Below, piece after piece: positions 25,901 to 37,769 of a DNA stretch of 64,000 bases (positions are counted from its first letter, which is position 1; each line of letters opens with the position of its first letter). Position numbers and translations under genes: made by a program. The DNA comes from Xestospongia muta. Lineage: Eukaryota; Porifera; Demospongiae; Haplosclerida; Petrosiidae. The notes beneath the pieces were generated by a model that was not told the DNA's origin, did not search any database, and was given only the letters and a program-made list of their open reading frames with translations. Location of the stretch: assembly GCA_963693285.1 (NCBI GenBank), contig OY848918.1, positions 9,551,156 to 9,615,155 on the forward strand. The letters run 5' to 3'.

Positions 25901-28900
25901 CATTCAATAAAATTTTTCTTTAATTGTTAGGCTCTATTACAAAAGGTAAAGCTTACTTCCATTATTAGCCACTGTTGGTTTTATTGTTGTTGAATTTAGT
26001 GTTGGGTCTGATGTTGGTGTGGCCAGTGTTAGCTCTGTTGTTAATATATATTTAGTGTAAGTGATGATGTTGATGTTGATGTACTCGGTATTGATTTTAT
26101 TGTTGATGGATCAACTAATGTTTGATTAACAGTTACTGTCCATATCCCATAACCATTAACAGTGTAACCTCGTACACCAAACAGATAACAGGTGTTACCT
26201 ATCAGATCACTTATAATCACATTTGTACTACTTGTATTAGTTTTAATCATTGGATTAAACTCATCACTAGGAGAACAACTACCATAAGACTGATGAGTAG
26301 TGTACCCTATCTCATATGTGATAATGGGATAGTCTATAGGAATATAACTAGGTACACTCCATGAGATAACAGCCCATGTAGTAGACATCAAACTAGTTAG
26401 TGTACCAACTGGACCAGGAACTGAGTAGAAAGTATATTTATTACCTATAATAACTGACAATGTACTTACCAGTTCCAATTTGTACTTCAACAGGATCACT
26501 GAAGGGACCTCTTCCAATAGAGTTCACACCAGCTACACTCATGCTATATACATTACCAAATATTAGATCATTCACAATGATATATCTCTCAGTACTGGTG
26601 AGGTTATATGTGATACTATTGTTACTAATGATCATAATATACTCAATAATTCTACCATTACGAAAATGACAATCAATCTCTTCCCATGTCATTTTATAGG
26701 TAGTTAGATTTACTGGAAAAACCATGATTAACTTGGGTAATTCAATAAGATCTGTAAATGGAATTGTAAATGTATAGATCACAATATATTAGTCACTTAC
26801 AAGTCGCATGAGTTTTGCCAAATTTCACTTTTCCACTAGATATTCCTAATATATTACCAGCTCTCACTCTGATAGTATAGTTCATACCACTGGACAATTG
26901 TCTTAATGTATAACTGAATATTGAACTGGGCTGATGAGGAGTAACTAAACCCAATGTCATATTCACTGATGATAATTCAGAACAAGATGGACTATAAGAG
27001 ATGTTGTAGTATGTTACAGCTTCACTACTTGGAGTAGACCAGTAATATAATATATAATAGTAATAATAATAGACTATAATAGTAGTATTTGAGACATCAC
27101 TGAGAGACTACTTGACTTACTGGTGTAGGAACTAGACAATGAAGTAAGGTTATTTTATCCAAATATGAACTCACCATCAAACCTTAACAATGTTTGTGTA
27201 CTATTAATTGAAGGAAGATCTTTATATGAGTACACACTGATATTATATGTACTCAATGTTAGTCCATTGATTATAACTTCATGTTCTGTAGTAGATAATA
27301 TCATGTTGGTACCTACTTCAGTAGTAGAGTTAACGACAATGACATATCCATTAGTCTGTGATGACATAGTCCAATTGACTTTAATACTAGTCTCATTTAA
27401 AATATATGCCATCACATTAGATGGAGGACCACTGGGAACTAGAAAATGAACACTCAATTAGAAAATAAATAGCTTAATTTCACATACCTCGTAATATCAC
27501 AGTGTCACTGTAGTTCACTCCTTTATACATTGCTATACAGGTAACATTAACTGACACTCCTAGTGGATCAGGATATACCAGTAGTGTGTTGTTGTATATG
27601 AGGAGATCAGAATCAATTAATGTATACATTGAGTTGTACTTCATTACTCCATTCACTAACCAGTAAACATCAGTAGTAGCATTGACAGTAGTTGTGAGAC
27701 AGCTAACAGTGTTTAGAAATCCAATAATAGATAATAATGAAGTTATTGATAATATACCAATAGCTATAAGATAGTAAAATAAATTACAAAATTATATCAA
27801 TACAGCTTAATACCTGTAGTTTCATTATTATTAGTTTGTACACTAGTTTCATTACTAGCAGGTCCAAGAATATCTTGATAGGCTCTGACAGTGATATTAT
27901 AATTTGTTGCTGATATTAGTTCTTTGAGTGTGATCTTGTTCTGACTACTTCCCTGTATCTGTTGTGTCACAGTGTGTGTGTCACTAGTGGCATTAACTAC
28001 ATATCCATCAGCATCAGATGGAACAGGTATCCAACTGACAGTGATAGTGGTAGATGTCTTGTTGACAAGAAAAGGAGTAGAGGGAGTAAATCCTGGAACT
28101 GACATACAAATCTCATATAACATATAATCATAGTAATAGAAGTACTTACCAGTTACTGTAAGATACCGATGTCTATTAATCTCATTAACTCTTTCATAAC
28201 ACAAATGTATATGATCACCATTATTGGTTGACTGACTAAATATTCCACTACTGATCTCCTCGGCATACCAAGTAACAGTAAGATTACGAACAATTGTATT
28301 GTTAATGCTATAAAGTGTTTGATTGTCAATACTACAACTGTATCCAAAGTGTGGTGATACACAATTAAATTTGTTACTTGTACTAATGTAATACCATCCA
28401 AAATACTTTTCCAATCCACTTAAAATACACTGTAATGTGTATTGTTGTGGTATAACTGTCATATCAGAAAAAAGTTCAACAACACTGAAGTTTAAGATTG
28501 CTACATGTTCTAAAGTAGATCAGTAACAAATGACAGTGTGTACTAGTACAATATGAGATATAACTTACTAAATATATTAACAGTGATGATGTTGGTAGTA
28601 GGATCAGAACAACTACTAGGTAGACAACACTTGAATGTATTGTTATTATCATTTCCATCAGCTTCATTAAATGTTTTATCACCATTAGGTCTGTATAGAC
28701 TGATACTAGCTGGATTAGTAGTTTTGTCACAATGGAGAGGATCAGTATTACAACTAAGAGCATTACCATTAGGATCAACCCACTCTCCTCCAGACAAAGT
28801 AGTATTAGGTAATGTACACTTCAGAGGAGAATAGTTAGCATGGTCTTTTGTGATGTAAATATGATTGATGTATGAGCCATTAGGATAACAATCTCCATTG

Positions 28901-29037
28901 AACATCAGGTAGATACCTAGAACATTGTCAATAAATGATATACTATTGATTAAGTCACATACCTGAATCTGGTGGACAGTACTAATAACTTCATTGACAC
29001 ATAACAAGAAGATAGTAGTCAGTAGTAGTACTGACAA
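22907..29037 (-). pseudogene. Receptor I: full-length phosphatase receptor with several lesions
   Basis: All modules are present: signal exon, Ig1 class beta (28569-28930), Ig2 (28148-28495), FN3-a (27812-28105), Ig3 with an altered start (27487-27765), FN3-b (27172-27440), FN3-c (26799-27140), FN3-d (26467-26770), FN3-e plus a Ser/Thr-rich stalk (25965-26440), membrane exon (25810-25895), juxtamembrane exons, D1 (24208-25155) and D2 (22907-24155). The usual start ATG is TTG at 29035-29037. FN3-c has frame-breaking changes and an inserted AT-rich stretch. The stalk and the membrane exon each show a frame shift. The D1 catalytic loop reads HCSANVGRTG, with Gly to Asn by two base changes. D2 reads HCSDTVSRTG. 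The intracellular frames are otherwise open. It is probably a recent pseudogene; assembly error cannot be excluded for single lesions. Confidence 0.72.
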
Positions 29038-29118
29038 TGTCTTTTTATTAACAGAGACTTTCTTTTTAATCTTCAGTATATAGCCAACATTCTACGTACA
29101 TTAAAGATGGGATGCTTA

Positions 29119-31849
29119 CTGTACTAAACAAGGAAATGTACATCTTATGAGGTTGTATGTGATACTATTGTTACTAATGATCACAATATACTCAATAATT
29201 CTACCATTACGTAGATGACAATGAACATCTTCCCAAGTGATCCTGTTTACCATCAAATTTACTGAAAAAGCCAGAATTATCTTTGGTGATCCAAGTGGAA
29301 CTATAAACTTCTGTAATATTTTTAACATAAAAATAACATTTTACCTGAAGTGGGTTTTGTTTCATCAAATATCATCATTGGACTAGACTCCCCTAATACA
29401 TTACCAGCTCTCACTGTGATAATATAATTCATATTACTAGACAATTCTCTTAATGTATAACTAAATGTTGTAATGGACTGATGAGAAGTAACAGAGATCA
29501 ATGTCACATTTACTGAAAATAACTCAGAACAAAATGGACTATAGAAGATGTTGTAGTATGTTATATAGTTCCCATCTTCACTATTGGGACTAGTCCAGTT
29601 CATTGTAATAGTAGTATCTGAGATATCAGTTACTGAGAGACTAGTTACTGGTATAGGAACTACACAATGAAATAAAGTCAGACTATCTTTATTCAAATAT
29701 GAACTCACCATTAAACCTTAACAATGTTTGTGTACTATTAATTGATGGAAGATCTTTATATGAGTACACACTGATGTTATATGTACTCAATGTTAATCCA
29801 TTCATTATAACTTCTTGTTGGTACCTACTTCAGTAGTAGAGTTAATGACAATGACATATCCATTAGTTTGTGATGACATAGTCCAGTTGACTTTAATATT
29901 AGTCTCATTTAAAATAAATACCAACACATTAGATGGAGGACCACTGGGAACTAGAAAAATGAACTGTTAATTAATAGACTATCATCTATTTTGTGACCAT
30001 TTTGTCACTATTTGGGGTCATATGGACTAATAGTCACAGCTACAACAAAGTAATATTTTAAAGTAATTGCTACTTAAGTAAGCAGTAAATTATAAAACAA
30101 ACAATGTTTTGTTAATATTAGTTAAGATATCAGAACAAAGTTATGGAAAACCTACAAATAATTCATAAATTAGTATATGATATCAGATGAATAGCTATAT
30201 ACCTTGTAATATATCACAGTGTCATTGTACTTCACTCCTTTATACATTGCTATACAGGTAACATTAACTGATACTCCAAGTGGATGAGGATATACCAGTA
30301 GCGTGTTGTTGTATATGAGGAGATCAGAATCAATTAATGTATACATTGAGTTGTACTTTATCACTCCATTCACTAACCAGTAAACATCAGTAGTAGCATT
30401 GACAATAGTTGTGATACAATCAATATGATATTGAGTTTTTTGAAGTTTAGTAATTGATGAGATAAATGTCCAATTTATTGATAAAATAACTAAATTATAA
30501 AGCAAAAATTAAAAAACATTCTGTATCATAAATACCTGAAAATAATGTCTGTACACTAGTTGTATTACTAGCAAGTCCTAGTATATCTTGATATGCTCTG
30601 ATTGTGATGTTATAAGTTGTTGTTGGTATTAGTTCTTCTAGTGTCATCACATTCTGAGTATCTCCCTTCACCTGTTGTGTCACAATGTGTGTGTTACTAG
30701 TGGTATTGACTACATATCCATCAGCATCAGATGGAACAGGTGTCCAATTGACAGTGATAGTGGTAGATGTCTTGTTGACCAACATAGGAGGAGAAGGAGT
30801 AAATCCTGGAGCTGATGGGATTATATAAGACATATAATGTAACTATAGTAGTACTTACCAGTTACTGTTAGATAACGATTTCTTATGACATCGTCAACTT
30901 TTTCATAACACCTATATTTATGATCACCATTGTTGTTTGATTGACTAAATATTCCACTATTGATCTCCTCTGCATTCCATGTCATATTAATAGTACGAGA
31001 TATTGTATTGTTATTATTGTAAATGGTATGACTTTCATTAATACAACTGTATCCAATAGTTGGTAATGAACAATCAAATTCAATACTCTGACTATTATAT
31101 ACATAATACCACCTGAAGTGTCTTTTAATTCCACTTAGAATACACTGAACTGTGTATTGTTGTGGTAGAACTGTCATATCAGAAGGAAGTTCAACAACAC
31201 TGAAGTTTAAGATTGCTACATGTTCTAAAGTAGATAAGTAACAAATGACAGTGTGTACCAGTACAATATGAGATATAACTTACTGAATATATTAACAGTG
31301 ATGATGTTGGTAGTAGGATCAGAACAACTACTAGGTAGACAACACTTGAATGTATTGTTATTATCATTTCCATCAAATTCATTAAATATTATGCCACCAT
31401 TAGTTCTGTATAGACTGATACTAGCTGGATTAGTAGTTTTGTCACAATGGAGAGCAGTATTATGACAAGTAAGTGGGTTTCCTTTAGGATCAACCAACTG
31501 TCCATCAGTCAAAGTAGTATTAGGTAATGCACACTTCAGAGAGATATAGTTAACATGGTCTTTTGTGATGTAAATATGATTGATGTATGAGCCATTAGGA
31601 TAACAATCTCCATTGAACATCAAGTAGATACCTAGAATATTATCAATATATGATATACTACTAATTAATTAATATAGGAGCCATTAGGATAACAATCTCT
31701 ATTGGACATCAGATAGATATCTAGAACATTATTAATAAATGATATACTATACATTAAGTCACTTACTTGAGTTTGGTGGACAGTTACTATATTATAATAA
31801 CTTCACTGACACATAACAAGAAGATAGTCAGCAGTAGTAGTACTGACAT
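29119..31849 (-). pseudogene. Receptor H: ectodomain-only copy without membrane segment
   Basis: This copy runs from a damaged signal exon (31849, early TAG after an AT insertion) through Ig1 class beta (31280-31640, with an extra partial copy at 31666-31740), Ig2 class 2 (30857-31200), FN3-a (30533-30813), Ig3 (30205-30475), FN3-b with a small deletion (29710-29955), FN3-c (29343-29670) and half of FN3-d (29152-29313). FN3-d then joins the upstream region of receptor I and stops at 29119, after NLIRCTFPCLVQ. FN3-e, membrane and tail exons are absent. If expressed it would give a soluble ectodomain. The broken signal exon argues for a pseudogene. Confidence 0.65.
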
Positions 31850-32790
31850 TGTCTTATAATCGAAGTTCATTGATCCTTCTAGACAGACATTACCAAACAC
31901 TAACCAAATACTAATATTATTACAAGGAAACACGCCCTCTAACTTTGAACGTACAAAAAACTGTTATGATATTTATTATTTTATTATAATGTGTTAGGGT
32001 GACAGATTTTTTAAAAAAAAAGAATTGATCATGAAATTTATTAAATTATTCAATTGTATTTTTAGAAAGCTACAAGCAAAACAATAGGATTTGAAGTATA
32101 TTATCTTGGGTTCTTGTCACTATAAGAATCCTGAGAGAGGGAGAGAGAGAGGGAGTTACAAATAACTTCGCTGACACATAACAAGAAGATAACAGTCAGT
32201 AATAGTACTGACATTGTCTTATAGACAGGTACTAACCAAACACTAAATGTTATAACAAGGAAACACACCCCTTTAACTTTGAATGTACAAACAGTCTACG
32301 TTATGATAGCTATTATATATAAATAGTTTATTATAAACAGTATTCATATAAACAACAAAACTGCTGTATATCTACTTTAAATGTGATAGGGTGACAGATT
32401 TTTAAAAAAAATAGGAAATAATCATGAACTCTATTAAAGCTTCCAATTGTATTTCAGAAAGAGCTATAAACATACTTCAAGATTCATACCTAATAAATCA
32501 GAAAAATGTAGTTTTAAGTTGTATTATTGTTAACAGTATCTGCCTCAGGCACTAGATAAAAAATGACTAATGTAATGCAGAATTGTCATAATATTTATTA
32601 TATTTTCTGACTAATTCTGTGTCCATGACCAGGATTAGTGTGTGAGGTGCTTCTTCATTCAACAACATCATGGTTTTACTATTCATAGATAAACATTCTA
32701 AATTGAATCAACAACAAAACTGTTCATACTACAACAGATATAATAGATAATACATTAAATTATACATTTATTATTAGTCAACTAAACACA
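31850..32790. repeat. Repeated 5' flank with a partial signal exon
   Basis: Bases 31855-31990 and 32215-32390 are two copies of the same receptor upstream region, each with ccaaacactaa and caaggaaacac. A partial signal exon on the minus strand (about 32160-32215) encodes MSVLLLTVIFLLCVSEV and has no Ig1 after it. A short GA-rich run is at about 32130-32155. Bases 32400-32790 show nothing recognisable. Confidence 0.45.
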
Positions 32791-32856
32791 TTTAAGTTAC
32801 TAAATTAGTCCAGTTAAAAATACAACAACTAATTTGGGCTGTTATGTACAAGTGCA

Positions 32857-33361
32857 ATGAAATATAACTTACTGAATATATTAACAGTGATGATGTTGGT
32901 AGTAGGATCAGAACAACTATTAGGTAGACAACACTTGAATGTATTCTTATTATCATTTCTATCAAATTCATTAAATATTTGTCCACTAGGTCTATATACA
33001 ATGATGTTAGCTGGATCGTTAAAGAGAATACAGCGAAGAGGATCATTGACATTGTTGGTGTTACAGTTGACAGGTTGTCCATTAGGATTAATCCACTCTC
33101 CTCTAGATAAAGTGGAATTAGGCAATACACACTGAAGGTGTGATATATACTCACTTATTCCTGGTGTGAAGTAAATATGATTGATGTATGAGCCATTAGG
33201 ATAACAATCTCCATTGAACATCAGATAGATACCTAGAATATTGCAAGTAAATGATATACTATATATTAGGTCTCTTACCTGAGTCTGGTGGACAGTTACT
33301 AATAACTTTAATGACACATAACAAGGAGATAGTCAGTTGTATTACTAACATTGTCCTATTT
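32857..33361 (-). pseudogene. Fragment G: signal exon and Ig1 only
   Basis: The signal exon (start 33361, MLVIQLTISLLCVIKVISNC) is followed by a complete Ig1 exon (about 32874-33245) with GDCYPNGSYIN, LQCVLPNSTL, RCILFNDP and FKCCLPNSCSDP. Ig1 ends in the usual phase-1 donor at about 32873. No further receptor module follows within 1 kb, so it is a truncated duplicate. It could encode a very short secreted protein by read-through, but this is not supported by anything seen. Confidence 0.6.
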
Positions 33362-34045
33362 TTAACAGAACTTTTTTTTCTAATCTTCAATGTACAGTCA
33401 ATGTTGTATTCACCTTAATTTGTTTTACTTCACTAAATAAGGCATGTATGGAGATCTTATAAAATGGGAATACTTTCATGTTTCCATAATCATAGCTGAG
33501 TAATAATAATCATTTAGAACAATAAACCATGTTGCCAATAAACACTACATTAAAATCTCTAAACAGATATACATACAATGTTTGATTGAGTAAACAATAT
33601 AGGACTATACATGTGTTGTCCATACTACAATCAATTATATCATATTGAAATTTGAATTCTCTAAAATATAAACTAAAGAGTTGCATGCTGTTTGTTGGAT
33701 ATTGTATAACTTTCATTGTCAGTTTTATAACTACATATAAACAAGTGTTTACAAGAGTGATGTAATAAATATCTACTAATAGGTATCAGGTTTGATGTTA
33801 ATTCATATAATAAGCATTTTTATGATTTTGACAAATCTAGTTATTTTGTAAATTGTTTCTTTGTCCCAAGTAATGGAAATAAATCGTGGTACCTATATAT
33901 TTAAAATATTAAGCCTAAAATATTGCTTATGTGTAACAGCTTGACATGACAAAAAAAACATGAAATAAAATAAGTCTTTTAAAAGTAACATATGCATATA
34001 AAGTAAAGCAAAAGTCACAATTATTGACAATGTTAATATGTATTG
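33362..34045. repeat. Shared intergenic region of beta-class receptors
   Basis: No gene is seen. The block with aaacactacattaaaatctc, caatcaaacattg and ctacaatcaattatatcat recurs in diverged form at 37150-37560 and 44820-45150. It lies between the signal exon of one receptor and the tail of the next, so it holds a promoter and a 3' end. Confidence 0.5.
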
Positions 34046-34050
34046 TGAAT

Positions 34051-35424
34051 TCATATTGACTCATAGACACTAGTACCAGTAATATCAGTTGTTGACAGTT
34101 GACACTCATAATATATCACTTTACTCTCATCAGTTGGTTTAGACTGATGAAGACTGTATGGTTCACAGACTGTCATTTCAATATCTTCATCAGGTCTATA
34201 GATAGACAGTGTATGAATTGACACAAGGCAATAAAAATATGACAACTTACCCACTCTCTTTTTGATGTTCGCTTTTAGAGGTAACAGTTTCCGTCCTATT
34301 GAGTCTGTATAAAATTAAAGTAAATTTAAACACATGAATAATAAAGATTTACTATACCATCCGTTATGTATAAACATTAGCAATAGAACAAGCTATCATT
34401 ACAGATAACAATATGACAACTTACCCACTGTCTTCTTGATGTTGATCTTTAGAAGAAATGACAACTAATCTGTATCAAAGATGATATATTTTTATACATG
34501 TAGATTTTTCTTACCGTCGGATGTGTATAAATTGTATTACATTAGCAATAGAACAAACTATCACTACTGATAATAATATACCAACAAGTACACCCAGTAC
34601 AGTAATAGTCATAATTGACACTGAGAGACTAGTTACTGGTGTAGGAACTACACAATGAAGTAAAGTTATTTTTATCCAAATATGAACTCACCATTAAACC
34701 TTAACAATGTTTGTGTACTATTAATTGAAGGAAGATCTTTATATGAGTACACACTGATGTTATATATACTCAATGTTAGTTCATTGATTATAACTTCATG
34801 TTTTGTAGTAGATAATATCTTGTTGGTACCTACTTCAGTAGTAGAGTTAATGACAATGACATATCCATTAGTCTGTGATGACATAGTCCAGTTGACTTTG
34901 ATACTGGTCTCATTTAAAATATATGCCATCACACTAGATGGAGGACTATTGGGAACTAGAAAATGAAACCTTGTTCAATAGAACAACAACTATTTTGGGT
35001 CCTAATGGACCAATAGTCACAGCTACAACTAATAAGTATCAGTAATATATATAATCTGTGAATTTTGTTGTTTGCAACTTAAGTAAGCAGTGACCAATAG
35101 TATATATAATCTTATTAAGTTTATTGTTTGCTAGTTAAGTAAACAGTAACTAACTATGTCTTTTATGTATATTAGTTAAGATATTAGAACAAAATTATGG
35201 AAAAACTATATAGTTACATGTATCAAACTTATTATGATATAAAAGTAAACATAACACTGTTTTAATTACTAATGTACTACGAGCTACATAAACAGTAGTA
35301 ATTAGTAATCGAAACAGTGTTATGTTTAGTTTTACATCATACTAGGTTTGCTATATGCAACATGTATAACAATATATTGTTTAAATCAACAAATCAATTT
35401 TACAGTGATAAATGTACTATAGTA

Positions 35425-35467
<43 letters not shown>

Positions 35468-35501
35468 TATGAATAGCCTTATACCTTGTAATATCACAGT
35501 A

Positions 35502-35548
<47 letters not shown>

Positions 35549-37120
35549 TATATTATATTATGAATAGCCTTATACCTTGTAATATCACAGTGTCACTGTA
35601 GTTCACTTCTTTATACATTGCTAAACAAGTAACACTAACTGACACTCCCATTGGATCAGGATATACCAGTAGTGTGTTGTTGTATATGAGGAGATCAGAA
35701 TCAATTAATGTATACATTGAGTTGTACTTTGTCACTCCATTCACTAACCAATAAACATCAGTAGTAGCATTGACAGTAGTTGTGATACAATCAATATGAT
35801 ATTGAGTGTTTTGAAGTTCAATAATTGATGAGATAAATGTCCAATTTATTGATAAAATGACTAAATTAAAAAGGAAAAATTAAAATAAATTCTGTACCAT
35901 AAATACCTGAAAATAATGTCTGTACACTAGTTGTATTACTAGCAGGTCCTAGTACATCTTGATATGCTCTGACTGTGATGTTATAAGTTGTTATTGGCAT
36001 TAGTTCCCTCAGTGTCGTCTCATTCTGACCACCTCCCTTCACCTGTTGTGTCACAGTGTGTGTGTCACTTGTGGCATTGACAACATATCCATCAGCATCA
36101 GATGGAATGGATTTCCAACTGACAGTGATAGTAGTAGCTGTCTTGTTGACCAGAATAGGAGAAGAGGGAGTAAATCCTGGAGCTGATAGAATTACATATA
36201 ACACATAATCACAAGTAATAGAAGTACTTACCAGTTACTGTAAGATAGTGATATCTATTAATCTCACTAACTCTTTCATAACACAAATGTATATGATCAC
36301 CATTATAGGTTGACTGACTAAATATTCCACTACTAATCTCCTCTGCATACCAAGTAACAGTAAGATTACGAACAATTGTATTATTAATACTATAAAGTGT
36401 TTGATTCTCAATACTGCAACTGTATCCAAAGTGTGGTGATACACAATTAAATCTGTTACTTATACTAATGTAATACCATCCAAAATTCTGTTCCAGTCCA
36501 CTTAGAATACACTGTAGTGTGTATTGTTGTGGTAGAACTGTCATATCAAAAGAAAGTTCAACAACACCAAAGTTTAAGATTGCTACAAATTCTACAGTAG
36601 ATAAGTAACAAATGACAGTGTGTACTAGTACAATATGAGATATAACTTACTGAATATATTAACAGTGATGATGTTGGTAGTAGGATCAGAACAACTAGTA
36701 GGTAGACAACACTTGAATGTATTGTTATTATCATTTCCATCAAATTCATTAAATGTTATACCACCATTAGGTCTGTATAGACTGATACTAGCTGGATTAG
36801 TAGTTTTGTCACAATGGAGAGGATTAGTATTACAACTAAGAGGGTTTCCATTAGGATCAATCCACTCTCCTCCAGACAAAGTACTATTAGGTAATGCACA
36901 CTTCAGAGGAGAATAGTTAGCATGGTCTTTTGTGATGTAAATATGATTGATGTATGAGCCATTAGGATAACAATCTCCATTGAATATCAGGTAGATTCCT
37001 AGAACATTGTCAATAAATGATATACTACTGATTAAGTCACTTACCAGAATCTGTTGGACAGCTACTCATAACTTTACTGACACACAACAAAATGATAGTC
37101 AACAGTAGTAGTACTGACAT
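34051..37120 (-). CDS. Receptor F: short tail-type receptor made by in-frame deletion
   Basis: The signal exon (start 37120, MSVLLLLTIILLCVSKV) is followed by Ig1 class beta (36651-36995), Ig2 class 1 (36235-36590), FN3-a (35908-36185), Ig3 (35575-35850) and FN3-b (34690-34960). The next exon is a fusion. It starts as FN3-c (VPTPVTSLSV) and within ten residues becomes the membrane segment (SIMTITVLGVLVGILLSVV), in frame, at about 34615. FN3-c, -d and -e are therefore gone. Cytoplasmic exons (34443-34483, 34256-34306) and the tail exon (34051-34193) follow in phase and end TSVYESI. No frame lesion was found. It should be a type I membrane receptor with an ITIM-like tail and no phosphatase. Confidence 0.75.
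35205..35405. mobile_element. Foldback MITE, partial copy in receptor F
   Basis: This copy lies in the Ig3/FN3-b intron of receptor F. Its arms pair well: taaacataacactgtttt on the left matches the complement of aaacagtgttatgttta on the right. The left outer end is missing, and the right end is tcaattttac. It belongs to the same family as the copies at 12440, 42053 and 58666. Confidence 0.6.
35427..35597. repeat. Two (TA)n runs around a duplicated Ig3 splice donor
   Basis: Long TA runs lie at about 35428-35466 and 35504-35545. Each is followed by the same gaatagccttataccttgta segment, which is the 3' end and splice donor region of the Ig3 exon of receptor F on the minus strand. A unit of about 85-90 bp has been duplicated. 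Confidence 0.75.
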
Positions 37121-37124
37121 TGTC

Positions 37125-37765
37125 TTTTTATTAACAGGGACTTTCTCTTTAGCCTTCAGTATATAGTCAACATTCTACATATATTAAAGATGGGATGTTT
37201 ACTTTACTAAACAAGGAAATGTACATCTTATGAAATATTAATAACTTCACTAGACTATTGTAAACATGGCTAGTTATTATAAGTAAAGATAACAGTAACT
37301 ATGTTGACAAAAAACACTGCATTATTTACTCAACCAAACACATACTTACAGTTGTTTAACATAGTTTAATATAGTGTTTGGACTAGATATATACTGTCTA
37401 TACTACAACTAACTATATCATGTTGAAAATTGGAAGTCTGTAAATATAAACTGAAGAGTACATGTTGTGCTGTTGTCTCTCACACTGTCAGTTTGACAAT
37501 CACACATATAGTGTTTGATGAGAATAATGTAATAAATATCTACCAATAGATATCAGGTTTGATTTAAATTTATATTATGATTATGATTTTGAAATATTAA
37601 TTAGTTATTTTAAAGTAGTTTCATCAATCCAATTAATGAAAAAGGTTATGATGTCTGTATATTTGTAACATGAAATATCAAATATTGCTTAAATGTAATA
37701 TAAGTGTAGCAACAACATGACAACAACTACAATTATTGACAACATAGTCAGTTACTATGTATTAT
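37125..37765. repeat. Shared intergenic region
   Basis: No gene is seen. The sequence parallels 33.36-34.04 and 44.76-45.35 kb, with catatattaaagatgggatg, actcaaccaaacac and aatatctaccaatagatatcagg. It would hold the promoter of receptor F and the 3' flank of receptor E. Confidence 0.5.
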
Positions 37766-37769
37766 TAAT

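Noticed and set aside
26122..26364. Plus-strand open frame opposite FN3-e in several copies
   Set aside because: It is a shadow of FN3-e, whose frame matches a known domain and splices correctly.
32000..32045. A-rich run after gacagattttt, possibly a retrotransposed poly-A
   Set aside because: No reverse-transcribed gene body or target duplication is attached. The same run is part of a duplicated flank at 32390-32420.
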